Assembly (NCBI GenBank): GCA_002245135.1 | Contig: NGBS01001188.1 | Coordinates: forward strand, 1 to 64,000 | Source: Proteromonas lacertae | Taxonomy: Eukaryota > Sar > Bigyra > Opalinata > Proteromonadidae | Direction: 5' to 3' | DNA: 64,000 nt | In this document: positions 45,502 to 60,251 of the stretch, in pieces | Layout of the letters: each line of letters begins with the position of its first letter | How positions within the stretch are numbered: position 1 is the first letter of the stretch | The notes under the pieces: generated by a model | Told to the model about the DNA's origin: nothing | The model's input: only the letters and a program-made list of their open reading frames with translations | Databases searched by the model: none | Translations under genes and position numbers: made by a program

Positions 45502-48500
45502 ATGAACTATTTCTTCATATTCTTTTTGTCTATATGTATAAATTCAGTAAATATTGTTATAATAGGTATTACTGCTTCGATTGAGCAGAATGCAGAAAAG
45601 AACTCAACTGAAAGAGGTATAAAACAGAAAATGAAAGGATCTGGATTGAATATAGAATTACCAATCGGTGAGAATGAGGTTGTAAATGATGAAGCGACAA
45701 ATAGAATCGTCTCAGCTTGTGATGGTTCAGATCATATAGTTTCCCTTTATTATGAGACAGAAAATAGGTAATAGATTACTTCCTGACAAGATGAATGAAA
45801 ATATGAAAATTGAAGAATTCAGTTTATATTTAGGTGAAAAGAAGATTGACTTGTCAAAGCTGTTTAAATCAGAAGTAAAGGATGGTAGACAATCTACTAC
45901 AATATGTCTTGAAGAAGGTATTTATGAAATTAGTAAGAAGTGAAGAAAGAAAAGAAAGATGGTCATTAGATATTCTGAGGATTGAAATTGAAAGGTAAAA
46001 CCATTGCAGCAATAAATATGAATGATTTGAAGGAAGGAGAGGTTGTGAAAGTAAATATAGGAAGTTCTAAAGAAAAGAAGTCTTCTGTAAGACAATTAGT
46101 TAGCTATATTGTATTAGCAGAAAGTAGTGAATGGGGATATTCGTTTAAATCACAAGATGGTATTTCTTGGAATAATGAAGAGAATGATTGGATAAGTTAT
46201 ATTCCAACAGGTTATCCGATCAAAACCGCAATTACCACTTATTATCGAACTAAATTCATTCTTCCTGATATATCAGCAATGAATGGTCCAATCTTGAAAG
46301 TGAAATATACTGATGGTTTAATAGTTTATGTAAATGGAATAGAAATCTTTCGAAAGAACATGCCGATTAGGAGAAATAACTTCAGAAACCAAAGCCATCA
46401 AATCATTTTCTACAGTTATTGAATCAACAATAACAATTCCTCAATCAATAATCAAAAGTTTTGACAATTTTCATAGGAATAGAAATTCATAAAAGTGAAT
46501 CAAGTCCATTTAATCAAGAAGACAAATTCTCAGCTTCAATTGAAACAGTTGATAGAGGATTGTATTCACAAACAACAGCATCTAATGTAGATATAACAGT
46601 AAGATCACAAGCTGGAAATGTACCTACGATAGGAAATCTTCTAACTAACATGTTTTCTATAAATACAGGTTCATTGTGGAGTTACTTTAGATAGATTAGG
46701 AGCAGCAAAGTGGTTTCCAATGAATTTCAATTTTACATTTAGAAATCATGTAGCTAAGTATGTAAATCAATTTAGAATAAGTGGATGTTCAAATAATGAT
46801 TTTACTCATCCACAGAACATAAAGATATATGGTTCAGTTGATAGTGAGAATATAAATTGGATATTACTTTTTGAAAATACAAATTTGGGTTTATCAGTAA
46901 AAGATTGTAGTACTCTTTCAACTTATGCATTAAATCCGGTTAATAAAGCTTTTGAAAGTTATAGATTGGAAGTTATAACTACAAATCAATATACTACAGG
47001 TGAAACGCAATGGGGACATTATATTCAATTCAAATTATTTATATTAGATGAAAAACCACTTTCCATATGTCAAGCAAATGAGAATTATCCTTCTACTAAT
47101 ATTGGAATGACTTCAATTGCTTATTGTGGAAGTGGATATAAAGAAGTAACATGTGGAAATGGTGGATCATTTGAAGCTGAAGATGATCATGGATGTGATA
47201 ATGATTTAATCAAAAGTGAATGGCAATATACTGATTCTGCACCATCTTCTGATAAATGGAATAATGAATATATCGATGGAGATAATGGGTGGATAAAGAA
47301 ATCTTCATCATTTCCTGATTTTACATCATCTATTAGATATTATCGAAATTATTTTATGATAAATGATTTATCAGTAAGTGGATCACCCAAACTGAAAATC
47401 ACATATCAAGATGGTATAAAGATATATATAAATGGAAATGAAATATTCAAACGAAATTTGAATGGAAATATAATAGTTCCATTTGCTTCAGCAACTGAAG
47501 AAACAATATTAATTCCTTTACCTGTTTTATTGAATGGAAGAAACATAATTGGAATAGAAATCCATAAATCTGATTCATCAGGTGTAGATCCGATTGATTG
47601 TTTCATTAGAATATATGAAATTGACAATAAGTACAGTAACAACATTAGATACAGTAAATGTGGATGAAATTGGTTTAGAATCTCTGAAAACGGGAAAAAC
47701 ATGTATAGATAAAGAGATTTGGATAGAGTATTAGTATTTAGTGATGTTAAGCACTGATCAAAATCGTGATTTTTGTAGTATTACAATAGAAGAGGCGAAA
47801 AAAAGGAGAGTATTTTCCATTTTATATAACATACAAATTCAATGAATATAATGCTTTTTATTTCAATGAATTTAAGATAAGTGGTTGTAGTAATAATTAT
47901 GATAATCATCCAAAGAATATAAAGATATTAGGAGCAACAGATAAAGATCATCCAGAATGGGAAGAACTATATTCCAATACTGAATTTAGGATTAAAGGTA
48001 CAGCAAAATTAGAACAGTGTAATGAAATTAAAACCTTTCCATTAAGAAATGTAAGAAAATCATATGAAAGTTACAGATTAGAGGTTGTTGATACACTGAA
48101 AATTATGATGCAGAATTGTATGGAAATTACATTCAATATAGATTGTTTATATTAAATTCAATTTCACTTCCTGTTTGTTATAGTTATGATGGTTTTGAAA
48201 AAGTATTTGCTGGTGAAACATCAATAATGAAATGCCAAAGTGGATATAAAGAAAGAAGATGTTTAGAGAATGGAATATGGGAAGATGCAATAACAGATCA
48301 TGAATGTAAAATGGTAAATTATTATATCTCAACCAAACCATATCATCAAAATAGTATTACATTAGAAAAAGAAATAAAATCCTTATCAATAACAATCCCA
48401 GGATTAACATATAGTGGAAATACACTTACATTGAAAAGTGATGAAGAATTAGAATATGTTAAAACAACAATCATAACCTTCAAAGATGATTCAACAGCTG

Positions 48501-51500
48501 CTGTTTATGTGAGTGTATTGAGAAATGAAGTGAAATGTGATTATGGATTTGAATCAATCAATTTATTTGAGATGGAATATGATTTGAGATTGAAATGTAA
48601 TATTCAACCATTTGTAAGTAAAATAGAAAATTTACCTAGTGGATTGAAATATGGTAATAATGGGAGAATAACAGGCCGAATAACCGATGTAAGTAAAGAA
48701 ATAACAACGAGAGTGATTCTTCAATCTAATAAAGAGTTTGATATAACAATAGAATGGAAAAAAGGAGGTAGTTTAGAAAAAGGATTAGAATTTGTATTAT
48801 GGAGTAGATCAGAACAAGATGGAATGACTGTTGATAATGATTTTAAAAGTAAAAGTTTAAATGAAATGTGGTTAAAATTTGAAAATGGTTATTATGATGT
48901 AAAAGATCCAATGACAATAACAAATGCAGAAATTACATATTCTAATACTGCGCCTTCATGTTTAACAGATTATTGGATTCCATGTCAAAGAGTTGTAGCA
49001 AGAATAAGAGGTTATTTATATATTGATGAAGAAGGTGATTATGTATTATCTGGAAAATCTGATGATAGTCAAAAATTTGCTTATGGAAATTTTGAAGTAG
49101 AAAGATATACAACAAATAATTGGGATGATGAAATAGACTTTCCAATTCATTTAGCCAAAGGATATCACACCGTTGGATATTTATCATGGGGTGGAGATTA
49201 TGGAAATGGTTTTATAGCAAATTACAAAAAGTCAGGAGGAAGTAAGTCAAATATTAATAATATAATGTTTAGTGGTGGATTTCTATTAACTCATTTATCA
49301 TATGGAGTTAATACAATAATATATGAAAAAGGAGTGAGTAAAACATTAATACCATCTTATGAAGGATATCCATCAAAATGGTCAATGAATCCTTCAATAG
49401 CTGGTTTAAGTTTGAGATTAGATGGAGCATTAATTGGATTTCCAACAACATGTGATAATGAGTTTAAATCAATTGAGATAAGTTCGAATGGTGAAATTGA
49501 TATTTCAAAAACAAATATTCAAATAATCTGTTATAATGAAAATGACAAATTGAATAAAATAAATGGATTATTAGTGAAATATTATACTGCGAGTAGTGTG
49601 AAAATTGATGTATTTGAAGAACCAGAATCAGCTGTTGATTCAAAATTGATGTTAGAAAGAATAGAAACTTCATCATTATTCCTTTCAAAGAATGAAGAAT
49701 TATGGAATCATTTATTTATAGCAGATTATGTAGGATATTTATATATAGAAAGAAGTGGAAGTTATAAACTGAGATTGAAATGTTATGACTATTGTAAAAT
49801 GATATTAGGATCTGATATAGTGTTTGAAGGAATAGGAAGTGGTTTACATGAAATAGATAAAGCAATGGAATTAACAAACCAACTATACAAATTAAGAATA
49901 GTTTATAGCAAAAGTGGAAATGATAATATGAAAGAATTAGAATTATTATATGAAGAAGATGGATTATATAAATCAATTCCAAAAGAATGGTATTACACTG
50001 ATCAACCATATCCATTCATTTATTCATCAATAAATAGTAAATATTACATTAATGATGAAATATCAAATACAATAATTAATCAAAATGTTGTATTAGAAGG
50101 ATATAAATATTCAATTGAACCATCATTACCAATTGGATTATCAATATCTGAATTGACAGGTGAAATCTCAGGAGTAGTAAGTGAAATAGACAAACAGAAA
50201 GCTTATACAATAACAGCTGAGAAAGATTCCTCAAAATATTATTCAGAAATAATAATGGAAGTAAATGAACAAGTAAAACCACAAATTGCATATCCAAATA
50301 ATGGTTTGAGAGGAATAGTTGGTAATAGTATTACATTATCACCATCCTCATCCAATGTAGTATGTGATATATTATCTATATTAACACCAATTGAGAGTAT
50401 ATCTATTGATTCACAAGGTGTTATAACAGGTAGAAGTGATGAACCATATTCTGGAACAATGCAAGTAAAATGTACAACTTATAATACAATGACTATTGAT
50501 GTGAAAATTGAAATAGCTTGTGGTGAAGGAGAAGACTTTCTAATAATGGATTATTTAATCAAAAGTCAACCAGAGAGTGTGGAATCTAGAAATATTGAAT
50601 GGAGAAAGATCAATATATTCATCTTCAAGTGAAAAATCATTAGAAGCTGATAAGATTTATACATTTATGAAATGTATTACAAAAGAGAATAATCAATTAA
50701 AAATAACCTCAAATTCCTATTTAGGTGGTTGGTATAAATTGTTTTATGAAAATCGAAATATGTTTAAATATTCCTCATTCTTCAGAGATGAAACACTTGC
50801 AATTAATATGATTCATTCAAGTAATAAACCAGAATTAAGTTACGAATCAAGCTTATTTGAATTGAGCAATGAAATCTATTATGAGTTTTATCCATCAATT
50901 AAAAATGGAGGAAAGATATTTGAAATAACAAATGAAGATAATTTACCAGTTGGAATGAAATTTGATAAAGAAAGTGGTTTAATATCTGGAATTCCAACAG
51001 AACCATCTGAATCAAAACAAATCAAAATAAGAGTGAAGAATATGCCAAGTGGAGAAGTGAGTGATGAATTAACATTGACATTTTCAAGTGATGTTTGTAA
51101 GAAAGTATTCTTTGAAGTAAATTTATTCATTCGAAGTGGTGATGAAGGATTTATAACATACAAGATGAAGAATGGAGAAAAAGAAATTCAATTATTTGAT
51201 AAGAAAGTTGGTGAGAATAAGAAATATTTCTGTGAAGATGGAAGAACATATGAATTGAGTTTAGGAAGCACAGGAAATGAAATATGGGAATATAGTGAAA
51301 TGAGATTACAAATATTACATGATGGAGTAGTGTTATTTAGAGGAAGAAATATGGATGGAAAAAGTGAATCTACAGTGAAAATAAATACAAAAAATCTAAT
51401 TCCATTTAAAAATCCAATGAAATATAGTGAAGAAATTCAACAAAATAATGATTGGAATGAATTATCCTATGATTCAAGTAAATGGATAAGTGTGAATGAT

Positions 51501-54500
51501 TTACCCTCATTTAATGCTGATAAATTGGTGAGATATTATATTGAATCATTTGAATTTAATGAAGATGTAAGTGATTTATCAATGTTTTATTTATCATTTA
51601 CATTTTCAAATGGAGGAATTCGAATGTTTATGAATGGAATAGAATTTTACAATAAATATTTACCAAAAGAAGTGAGAAGTGAAACAGTAGGAAATTCTTA
51701 TACAAAGAGTGAAAGAAAATATTTTGTAACAGCTCCAATAACATTATTAGATAAGAATGGAAATAATATTCTGGGAATAGAATTTCATAAATCTGATAAA
51801 AGTTCAACCGAAATAGATGAATTTAAAATAAATGAAATGTATTTATTATCTGGAATAGATAAATGTTATTTTGATAAATATAGCTATTTTGAAGTTGGAA
51901 GAGTAAGTGAGCAATATCCATCACTTGATGGAGAAAAAGTTGAAAATGCTTTTAATTATATTTTAGACAATAATAAGAAAGCATCATGGAGTGAAACATC
52001 TCCTTTATATTTTCAATATTCATTCTATCCTGAAGAATCAAGATGGTTTAATGGATTACAATATCGAACAGGTGATAATGCCAATCGTCTGGTCAAAACA
52101 TTTGAAACATATGGAATTAAAACCTATTCAAATGAAGCTGATACTGAATTAATGAAATTATTTGATTATTCTGATACTACAACCAAAAGATTAGTTTCTG
52201 GTTTTAAATCACAATACTTTTCATTAGGAAGTGAAAATTCCCTATCATTCAATGGAATTAGAATTAAGATAAATGAAGGTGGATCTGAAGGTGTAGATAC
52301 AGGTGGTGTTTATCCATATAGTTGTCGATTATCCTGTTTTACAGATGGAGAATGGAAATCTGTTGCATATGGAGAATATAGAAAAATCAAATGTGGAGTT
52401 TTACCAAATGCATTTATAACCCGAAAATGTGGAGATAATGGAGAATGGGAAGAAAAAATAGATGATAGTAGTTGTGGAAAGAAATGTCAAGTGAGATTTT
52501 ATAATAAGCTAGTCGAAACATATCAAGGTAGATATGCTGAAATAAAATGTCCAAATAGAGAAAATAAGAAATGGAGAGGATATTGTCCATTTGCAGAATC
52601 ACCAGAATTTATTGATATAATAGATGAATGTGTTAATATTAAATATCCAGATAATTATGTTACTCAAAGTGGAAAAGAAGTCAATATAACTCCAGAAATA
52701 TCAGAAAATGGACCAAAATTATCATTTAGTATAGAATCTGGTTATAGCATTTTTGAGATAGATTCATCAACAGGTGTTATAAGTGGAAGAATTCCATCTG
52801 ATATATTAGAAGGAAAAGAATATGGAATAGTAATAACAGTAATGCCATTTGATGAAAAATATATAATAACGATTAAAATAAAAGAAGAATCAAATAATGA
52901 AGAATTTTTGAAATTGATAAGTGAAGGAAATGAAATAGCTGAAATAACCAAAACATATAAAATTGATATGAGTAAATGGAAAATTCCTGAATCTTTATCA
53001 TTCAAGAAATTAACGACACTTGGTGATTATTCAGTGATAATGAAGAATTATATAAAAGAAAATGAGAATAATATATTGAGTTTATTTGGTTTATTAGAAG
53101 ATAAAAGAATAGAACATTTACATTTGATAATCGAATCTTATGATGGAAAAGAGAATAATCCATTACTTAAAACCTCAAATGATGGAATATTTTTAGAATT
53201 GAAAAATTGTTATCTGTATGATGTAAAATTGAAATTAAATCCAAATATCGAAATGAATCAAGATGAAGATAAAACATTTGGATTATTAAGCAACTCAATG
53301 GAGAATATGATAATGATTCATGTCGGAATCTATTTTGAAGGAAAGATCTCAATAAATTCAATGAATTATATCTCAACATTTGGTTTAATAAGTGGAATGA
53401 TAAAGAATAAAGAGGGAAAAGAAGTGAGTGGATTATTTGTGAAAGGAAATGAATATAGTTTTACATCTACCAGAAATGATAATAATCATGTAGTTCATGA
53501 AGGTTTAATGTTTGGATCAAGTGATAATTTGATAATTTCATACAGTTATAGTGATATAAATATTCATGGTAATATAGATAATAAATTGGAACATAGTCAG
53601 CTAGTCTTGACATGTAGCTCATTACTACAACAACATCATCATATTATGAAGTTGTTATCGATGTTTTGTTATTGTTAGAGAAATCGTGAATATTAAATCA
53701 GATAGTTGGACATTCTTTAGTCCATTTGTTTGCCGTGGAAATAATCCAGTTTACATAGATGAATGTTGGAGTGATATAAAATTTGGTAAATTAGATGGAA
53801 CAATGGATGTTATAGGATTTAGAGGTCATTTTGAAGATGATGGTAGTGATGCAAAGTTGGAATTATTTAACAGTTATAATAACTGGGAATTTACACAATC
53901 AACAATTGATGAAGTAAAAATAAATTGTTTAGCAAGATATTCAACCAGTAGTACAATAATGAAGAATGTATATGTTTCAATATCAGTTAATTCTGATGAA
54001 ATAACAGTTAATAGAATGGTAAAAATAGGTGAAGGAAATAGTCCAGATGTAATTAATAATGTATATATTCAAAGACCAAATAGAATTGATGTAGATGGAA
54101 TAGATTTAATAAAACTACTTGATGAAACATCTGATATAAAAGAAAAACCATATAAATATTTGAATGGATTTTATATAAATAAAGAAAAATCAAGATTATA
54201 TTATTCCATATTACCTCAATATGATGGAAGTAGAATAATTGATGAGTATGGAATATTAGAGAATGTTGATATAACATTTGATGAAAATAATAATCCATTT
54301 TATGCCAAAGGCAAATCAATTTGGTATAGAAATGAGATAAATTTAAATATAATATACAAAGATAATATGAAAGATAGTTATAAGTTATATTTATTATTAA
54401 AAGAAGGAAATGAAGAAATTAACGTCTCAATAAGTGAAAATGAGTGTATAACTGTAGGAGACGAAACAACAGTGAAAAGTTGGTCAAGTATTGATTCATC

Positions 54501-57500
54501 TGTTAATTCAATTACTCAAACACTGAATAAAGATTCATGTAGTTTAAAAGCATATAATAAATTCAATTATGATATAAATGGAATAACAAATGATAAATCT
54601 GAAATAATCGAAATAATAAATGCTGAAATAGAACCAGAATATGAAACTGATTTAAAAGAGAATATCGATTTAGAGAGTGAATTTTATATTCAATTCTCAT
54701 TACCATATCCATCTAAAATAGAATTAACCAAAGTAACAAATAAAGATACAAATGAAGTAGGCAATGGTTTAATAACTGTAGAAGGAGAAGTTGAAATGAA
54801 ATATGAATTGAATAATTATTTATACAAAATGAAATTGAAAAGTGGAAATGTTTTAATTCCAACCAATGTTGAATTTATATTAAAAGTGATATTTGATTAT
54901 AATGGAAATAAAAACAAAGAAATAGAATATACAATCAAAACAATTATTCAACCAATATGTGCAAGTTCATTTAAATATCCAGAGAAGAAGAATGTAATGA
55001 TAATAGGTAAAGAAATAAATATATCTCCTGAATATGAAGGCTATGGAGGTATATTTTCAATCATAGATGATTCAATAAAATCAAAATTAGAATCTTATGG
55101 AATTACATTTGATGAAAAGACTGGAAAATTATCTGGAAAAGCAAATTCAATATTTGCTGAAATAGAGATAGAAGTAAAAATGAAGAATAATAAATATGAA
55201 TCAACCACAAAATTATCAATAGAAGTAATATATCCAAAACCGAGTGAATTAGAATATAAAGACGAATATAATGTATTGACAGTAGGAATAGAAGTAAGAA
55301 TAGAACCATTAAAATGGGATAAATCAGTTGATGCCAAATTTTCATATGAATCATCAATGAAATTAGAAGATTATAATTTAAGATTGAATGTTGAAAATGG
55401 TATAATAAGTGGAATTCCAAGTAAAGATTTAGCTAAATCAACTGATGTGAAAATAATCTTGAAGAATAAAGCTGGAAGTATATCATTTCCATTGAAACTG
55501 ATGATAGAAAAAGAACCTGATTATTCTTTTAATCGATTAATAAAATCTGATGTAAAATCAATCATATTAGAAAGATCTTATGTTGTTGATATGAAATATT
55601 GGGAAATACCAAAAGATATAAAATGGAGTTTATTAGAAGGTAAAAATGAAGAAACAAGAATCACAATCGAATGTCGAAATTCCAATGAAATTCAATTATT
55701 TAATGAATTGGATGGTGTGGTTCTAAAACATTTGAGATTTGTTATAAAACTAAAAGGAGATATTAATGGAATGAGTGCAATATCAATAAAATCTAATTCG
55801 ATGTTTAAATCCATGTCAAACAGTTATTTGTATGATATAGAAGTGAAAATAGAAAATGATTTAACATTTGAAACAGTTAATAATGATGAGAATATAAATG
55901 GATTATTATTGAATTCCATAATAGATTCAACTTTATTACATGTTGGAATAATAAGTTCAAAAGAAATGATAATCAAAACTACTGGTAATGAAATGAAATT
56001 TGGTTTAATAAGTGGAAAATTGTATAATAATATAAATGTAAATAAAGTAGTGAGTGGATTGTTTATAAAGTTGAATAAATATTCCTTTGAATCAACAAAT
56101 GGTAATATGAAAAGTGGTTTATTATTTGGTGAAGTAAAAGATAAAAGATTATTTTATAGTTATATTGATGTAAATGAAATGAATTTGAATGTTAAAAATG
56201 GAATTCATAGTTTGATGATTGGAAATAGTGATAGTGATTATGAAATAAGTAAAAGTTTTGTAATAGTGAGAAATTCTTTGAATATAAATAATTATGAAGA
56301 TGTTGAAATTAATGTTTATAATGGAAATGAAAATATAAAAATGAAAGAATGTTTCAGTGATATAAAAATAGGTGAAATGAAAGGATTATATTCATCATCA
56401 TTATTAACAATGAATATGAATGGAAAAGAACTTGTTAATAGTTATAACTATATTGAAATAATGAAAGATATTCCAAATAATGTGAAAATATATTTAATAT
56501 CCAAAGATTCCATTTCATCAATTATTAACATCTTCATATCAATAAGTAAATCAGAAAATGTTAAAATCAATGATGATGTTATAATAACAATGAATAGTAA
56601 ATCTGTTGGTGAAATTGAAAATGTATATATTGAAAAATCTAAAGATGTAAAAATAAAGAATGATGAAAATAAGATTGAATTGATTGATGATAAATCTGAT
56701 GTGAAAGAAAAGCCATATAAATATTTGAATGGATTTTATGTGAAGAATGATAGATTCTATTATTCAAAAATGCCTAGATATGAGAATGGAAGAATAATTG
56801 ATGAATATAGAATATTAGAGAATGTTGATATAACATTTGATGAAAATAATAATCCAAAATATAGCAAATCAAATGATATATTGTATTTGAGTGATATTCC
56901 ATTATCAAGAATATACAAAGATTACATTCCTGATGATGGATTTAATCTTCATTTATTATCAAAAGAAAATGAGAATAAAATATCAATTGATGTAAAACCA
57001 TCTTGTTTTAAAATAGATAAAGATTTCATACTGGAAATCAATACATTAGAATCAATAAACAATATAAAAATATCAGAAGATTGTTTAACTGGAATGTCAA
57101 ATCATATTGAATTGAAAATAACATCAAATGAAAAGACAATAATAATTCCAATGAATATAATTGATATTAGTAAAGAAGCTGTTATAAAAACAGAACCAGA
57201 AATAATTGAAGAGAATTCTCAATTCTATTTGATATTTGATGATATTACATGTAATGCAACCAGTTTGAAAGGAAAATCTGAAATAATGAGTTTAAATAAT
57301 AATATAGAAATCAATGATGAAATCGATAATACTTATAGTAAAATTGAAATTTCAATAAGTAAAATTTCCACAACTAATCAATATTATGATAAAACCGAAG
57401 AAATATGTTTGGATTATTATTTTAATGGATATGAAGAAATGAAGAATAGATGTATGAATTTCACAATAAGAATTGAACATAAATTCCAACCAACTCTTCC

Positions 57501-60251
57501 TCCTCCTCCTTTAATATTAACTGAATTACCATCTTATCATATTGAAATAGTGGAGACAATAAATGAAATAATACCTGATTCAATCTGTACAGTTCAAAGC
57601 ATGAATGAAGAAGCAAAAGAATTGAATTTCAAACCATCTATAAAGAATCACATACAAATTGAAAATACAATTCTAAAAGATAAAGCAATCAATTTAAATT
57701 CAATTCCATTTGCAACAGAATCTTTAACATCTGAATTTACTTCCAAAATCTTAGCAGAATCAGAGAATGAAGTTATTTCGTTTAGTGAATCTTATTCAAT
57801 GATAATGGAAAAATATGAAATACCAACAATCAACAATATATATAAGAATAGATTTTGGAAATAACAAATTGAATTTACAATTTTCAATATATAAATTAAG
57901 AGAAAGATTATTGAATGAAGAAGATAAAAATAAATATTCAATGAGATTATTTGGTGATTTGAATAATGTGATAATTGAAAATGCTGAAATCAATATTTAT
58001 ATGAAAGAAAATACAAATGAGATAGTAATAAGAGAATGTGGAATATTTGGTTCATTAAAGAATTCAATATTAAAGAATATAAGATTAAAATTCTTGAACA
58101 ATATTCGATTTGATTGTAATTTTAATTCGACATTTAATGGCTTAATCAGTGGTAAAAGTGAAAATGTGACATTTGAGAATGTTGAAATAGAGTTTTATAA
58201 AGATAACATCAGAACCTTGGCAATCGAGAATCAAGATTCAAACATATTTGGAATGATAGTTGGTGTTGGAAATGATATAAGAATGATAAATTGTTTTGTA
58301 TTTGGTGATATAATGACAGTGATAAATAATGGAAATAATACCAAAGGCAATAGTAGTATATTTGGTGGATTAATAGGAAAATGTGAAGGAAGTTGTGAAA
58401 TAGATAAATCTTATATTCAAGTGAATAATATTCTATTGTATCAAAGTATGATATTTGGTGGATTAATTGGTTCATTAGAGAATGATAATGGTGAAATGAA
58501 AATAATAGAATCATTTGTATATATTGAAGATGGTTTAAGAATAGGAGTAGATAAAAATCAAAAAGAATTTGTTTATGGTAGTTTAATTGGTGATTCCAAC
58601 ATATGTAAAGTATTGATAGATAATAGTTGGGCAATATTCATAACAATGGGAATAGAAATAAACACAACAAATACTAATTTTGGTGGAATGATAGGACGAA
58701 TAGGTGATATTAGTGTTGAAAATACAATAACCATAACAAATTCTTCAATTCAAATGCCAATTGGTCATAATACATTTATATTCAGAAAAGGAAAAGATGA
58801 AATAGAAGAATCTCCAAATATTGGATTTATATTTGGAACAAATATAACAGAAAATAAATCTTATAGATTAGATCATACAATGGCTTATATAGAATCATGT
58901 AATAGTAGTAGTGAATTCTATTGTATTTCTCCACAAATGTATTATCAACCAAAAGGAAAATATCCATATATTCCTCTAAAAAGAGTATTATCTCCAACAG
59001 AATATAATTATTGTGGTGGATCTGGAGCATTAAGATCAGGTGGTGTATTTGTAACTCTTGAAGCTCAAGGAAATGATTTCTGTAACTCATTAGGTAAAAC
59101 AACATGTGAAGGATATAATGGAATATGTTATGATGATTTATCTTATAGTCCATGTAAATTACCAAAAGAAAGAAGTGAATTAAGATTATCAAAAGATCCA
59201 ATATATATCTCATCAAGTAAATTATTATGTCCAAATAACTGTTCAAAACATGGAGTATGTGTATATGGAGAATGTCGATGTTATCCTGGTTTTACTTCAT
59301 TTGATTGTAAATATCGAAGTTGTCCATTTGGAAGTCCAATATCTAATCCATCAAATGAATATGATAAAGATGATCGATTATATTATGAATGTTCAAATCA
59401 AGGAAGATGTAATAGTGAGAATGGATTATGTGAATGTTATAGTGGATTTGAAGGAAATGCTTGTCAAAGAACGAAATGTGCAAATGAATGTTCAAATCAT
59501 GGAATATGTATGACATTAAATGAAGTTGAATTAAGTAAAGAAAAAGGAAATATAAATGATAATGATGAAAACAATTATGATATAAATTATATAAAGAAAT
59601 ATGAGAAATGGGATAAAGAATCAATTCAAGTATGTGTTTGTGATAAAGAATATCGAGGAGTTGATTGTTCAATTCGAAAATGTCCTTATGGATATTTGAG
59701 TGAAAGTGAATGTGATTCTGTTGCTCAAAGTGAAATAACAATTACATATTCTCAAACAACATCTAAAATTTCCACAATTGATGATAAAGTATATGTGAAA
59801 ATATACAGATCCATTTAATCGAGTATGGTTTACAAAGAGTTTTAGTATAAGTTCAAGTGAAGAATGGTTAAATGCTTTAGGATCATTACCTCCAGAAACA
59901 TTATCAATAGATGAATTAACAGCTAATAATGGTGGAAATGAAATAATAATTCATATTATATTCTCAAAACATCAAACAGGAAGACAATATCCAATCCAGA
60001 TAATTGGAAGTAAAGAAATAAAAGAAATTCCAGAATTGAAAGATAAAAAGAATGGATATTATCATTGGATAAATCCAAATTTGAATAATATTCTTAATAC
60101 TGAAAATGGAATATTTAAATATGAAATGGATTATACTCAAAGATCATCTGAATGTAGTAATAATGGAATTTGTAATACAAAGAGTGGAATATGCAATTGT
60201 TTTGATGGTTTTAGTGGAATATCTTGTTCTGAAGTGAATGAAAGTTATTAA
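45502..60251 (+). CDS. Giant secreted mosaic protein (PA14, putative-Ig, galactose-binding-like, EGF), frame broken
   Basis: One gene of nearly 15 kb. It starts with a signal peptide (MNYFFIFFLSIC..., interrupted by an optional in-frame 30-nt intron, 45536-45565). Modules in order: galactose-binding-like 'YVNGIEIF...GIEIHKSE' units near 46120-46560, 47215-47610 and 51400-51880. F5/8C-like segments containing FRISGCSNN are near 46700-47090, 47850-48170 and 51890-52260, each followed by a Cys module. PA14-like domains lie at 48770-49280 and 49555-50010. Putative-Ig units have GLSI...TGEISG patterns. Three beta-helix-like repeats with HVGI...FGLISG are near 52900, 55550 and 57880. Tenascin-type EGF repeats lie at 59220-59690 and 60140-60230. 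No C-terminal membrane helix. Frames change near 45765, 45950, 46375, 46455, 46700, 47665, 47700-48115, 50600, 53650, 57850 and 59800. The long 3' ORFs (48116-59818) look functional; the 5' part may be decayed. Confidence 0.65.
45536..45565 (+). other. Optional in-frame intron in the signal peptide region
   Basis: GTATAAATTC...TATAATAG is 30 nt long, a multiple of three, and contains no stop in frame. Splicing gives MNYFFIFFLSICITASIEQN, a compact signal peptide; retention lengthens the hydrophobic region by ten residues. Confidence 0.5.

Noticed and set aside
45357-45584. Separate gene upstream of the giant protein
   Set aside because: The ORF overlaps the signal-peptide exon in another frame and has no recognisable content.
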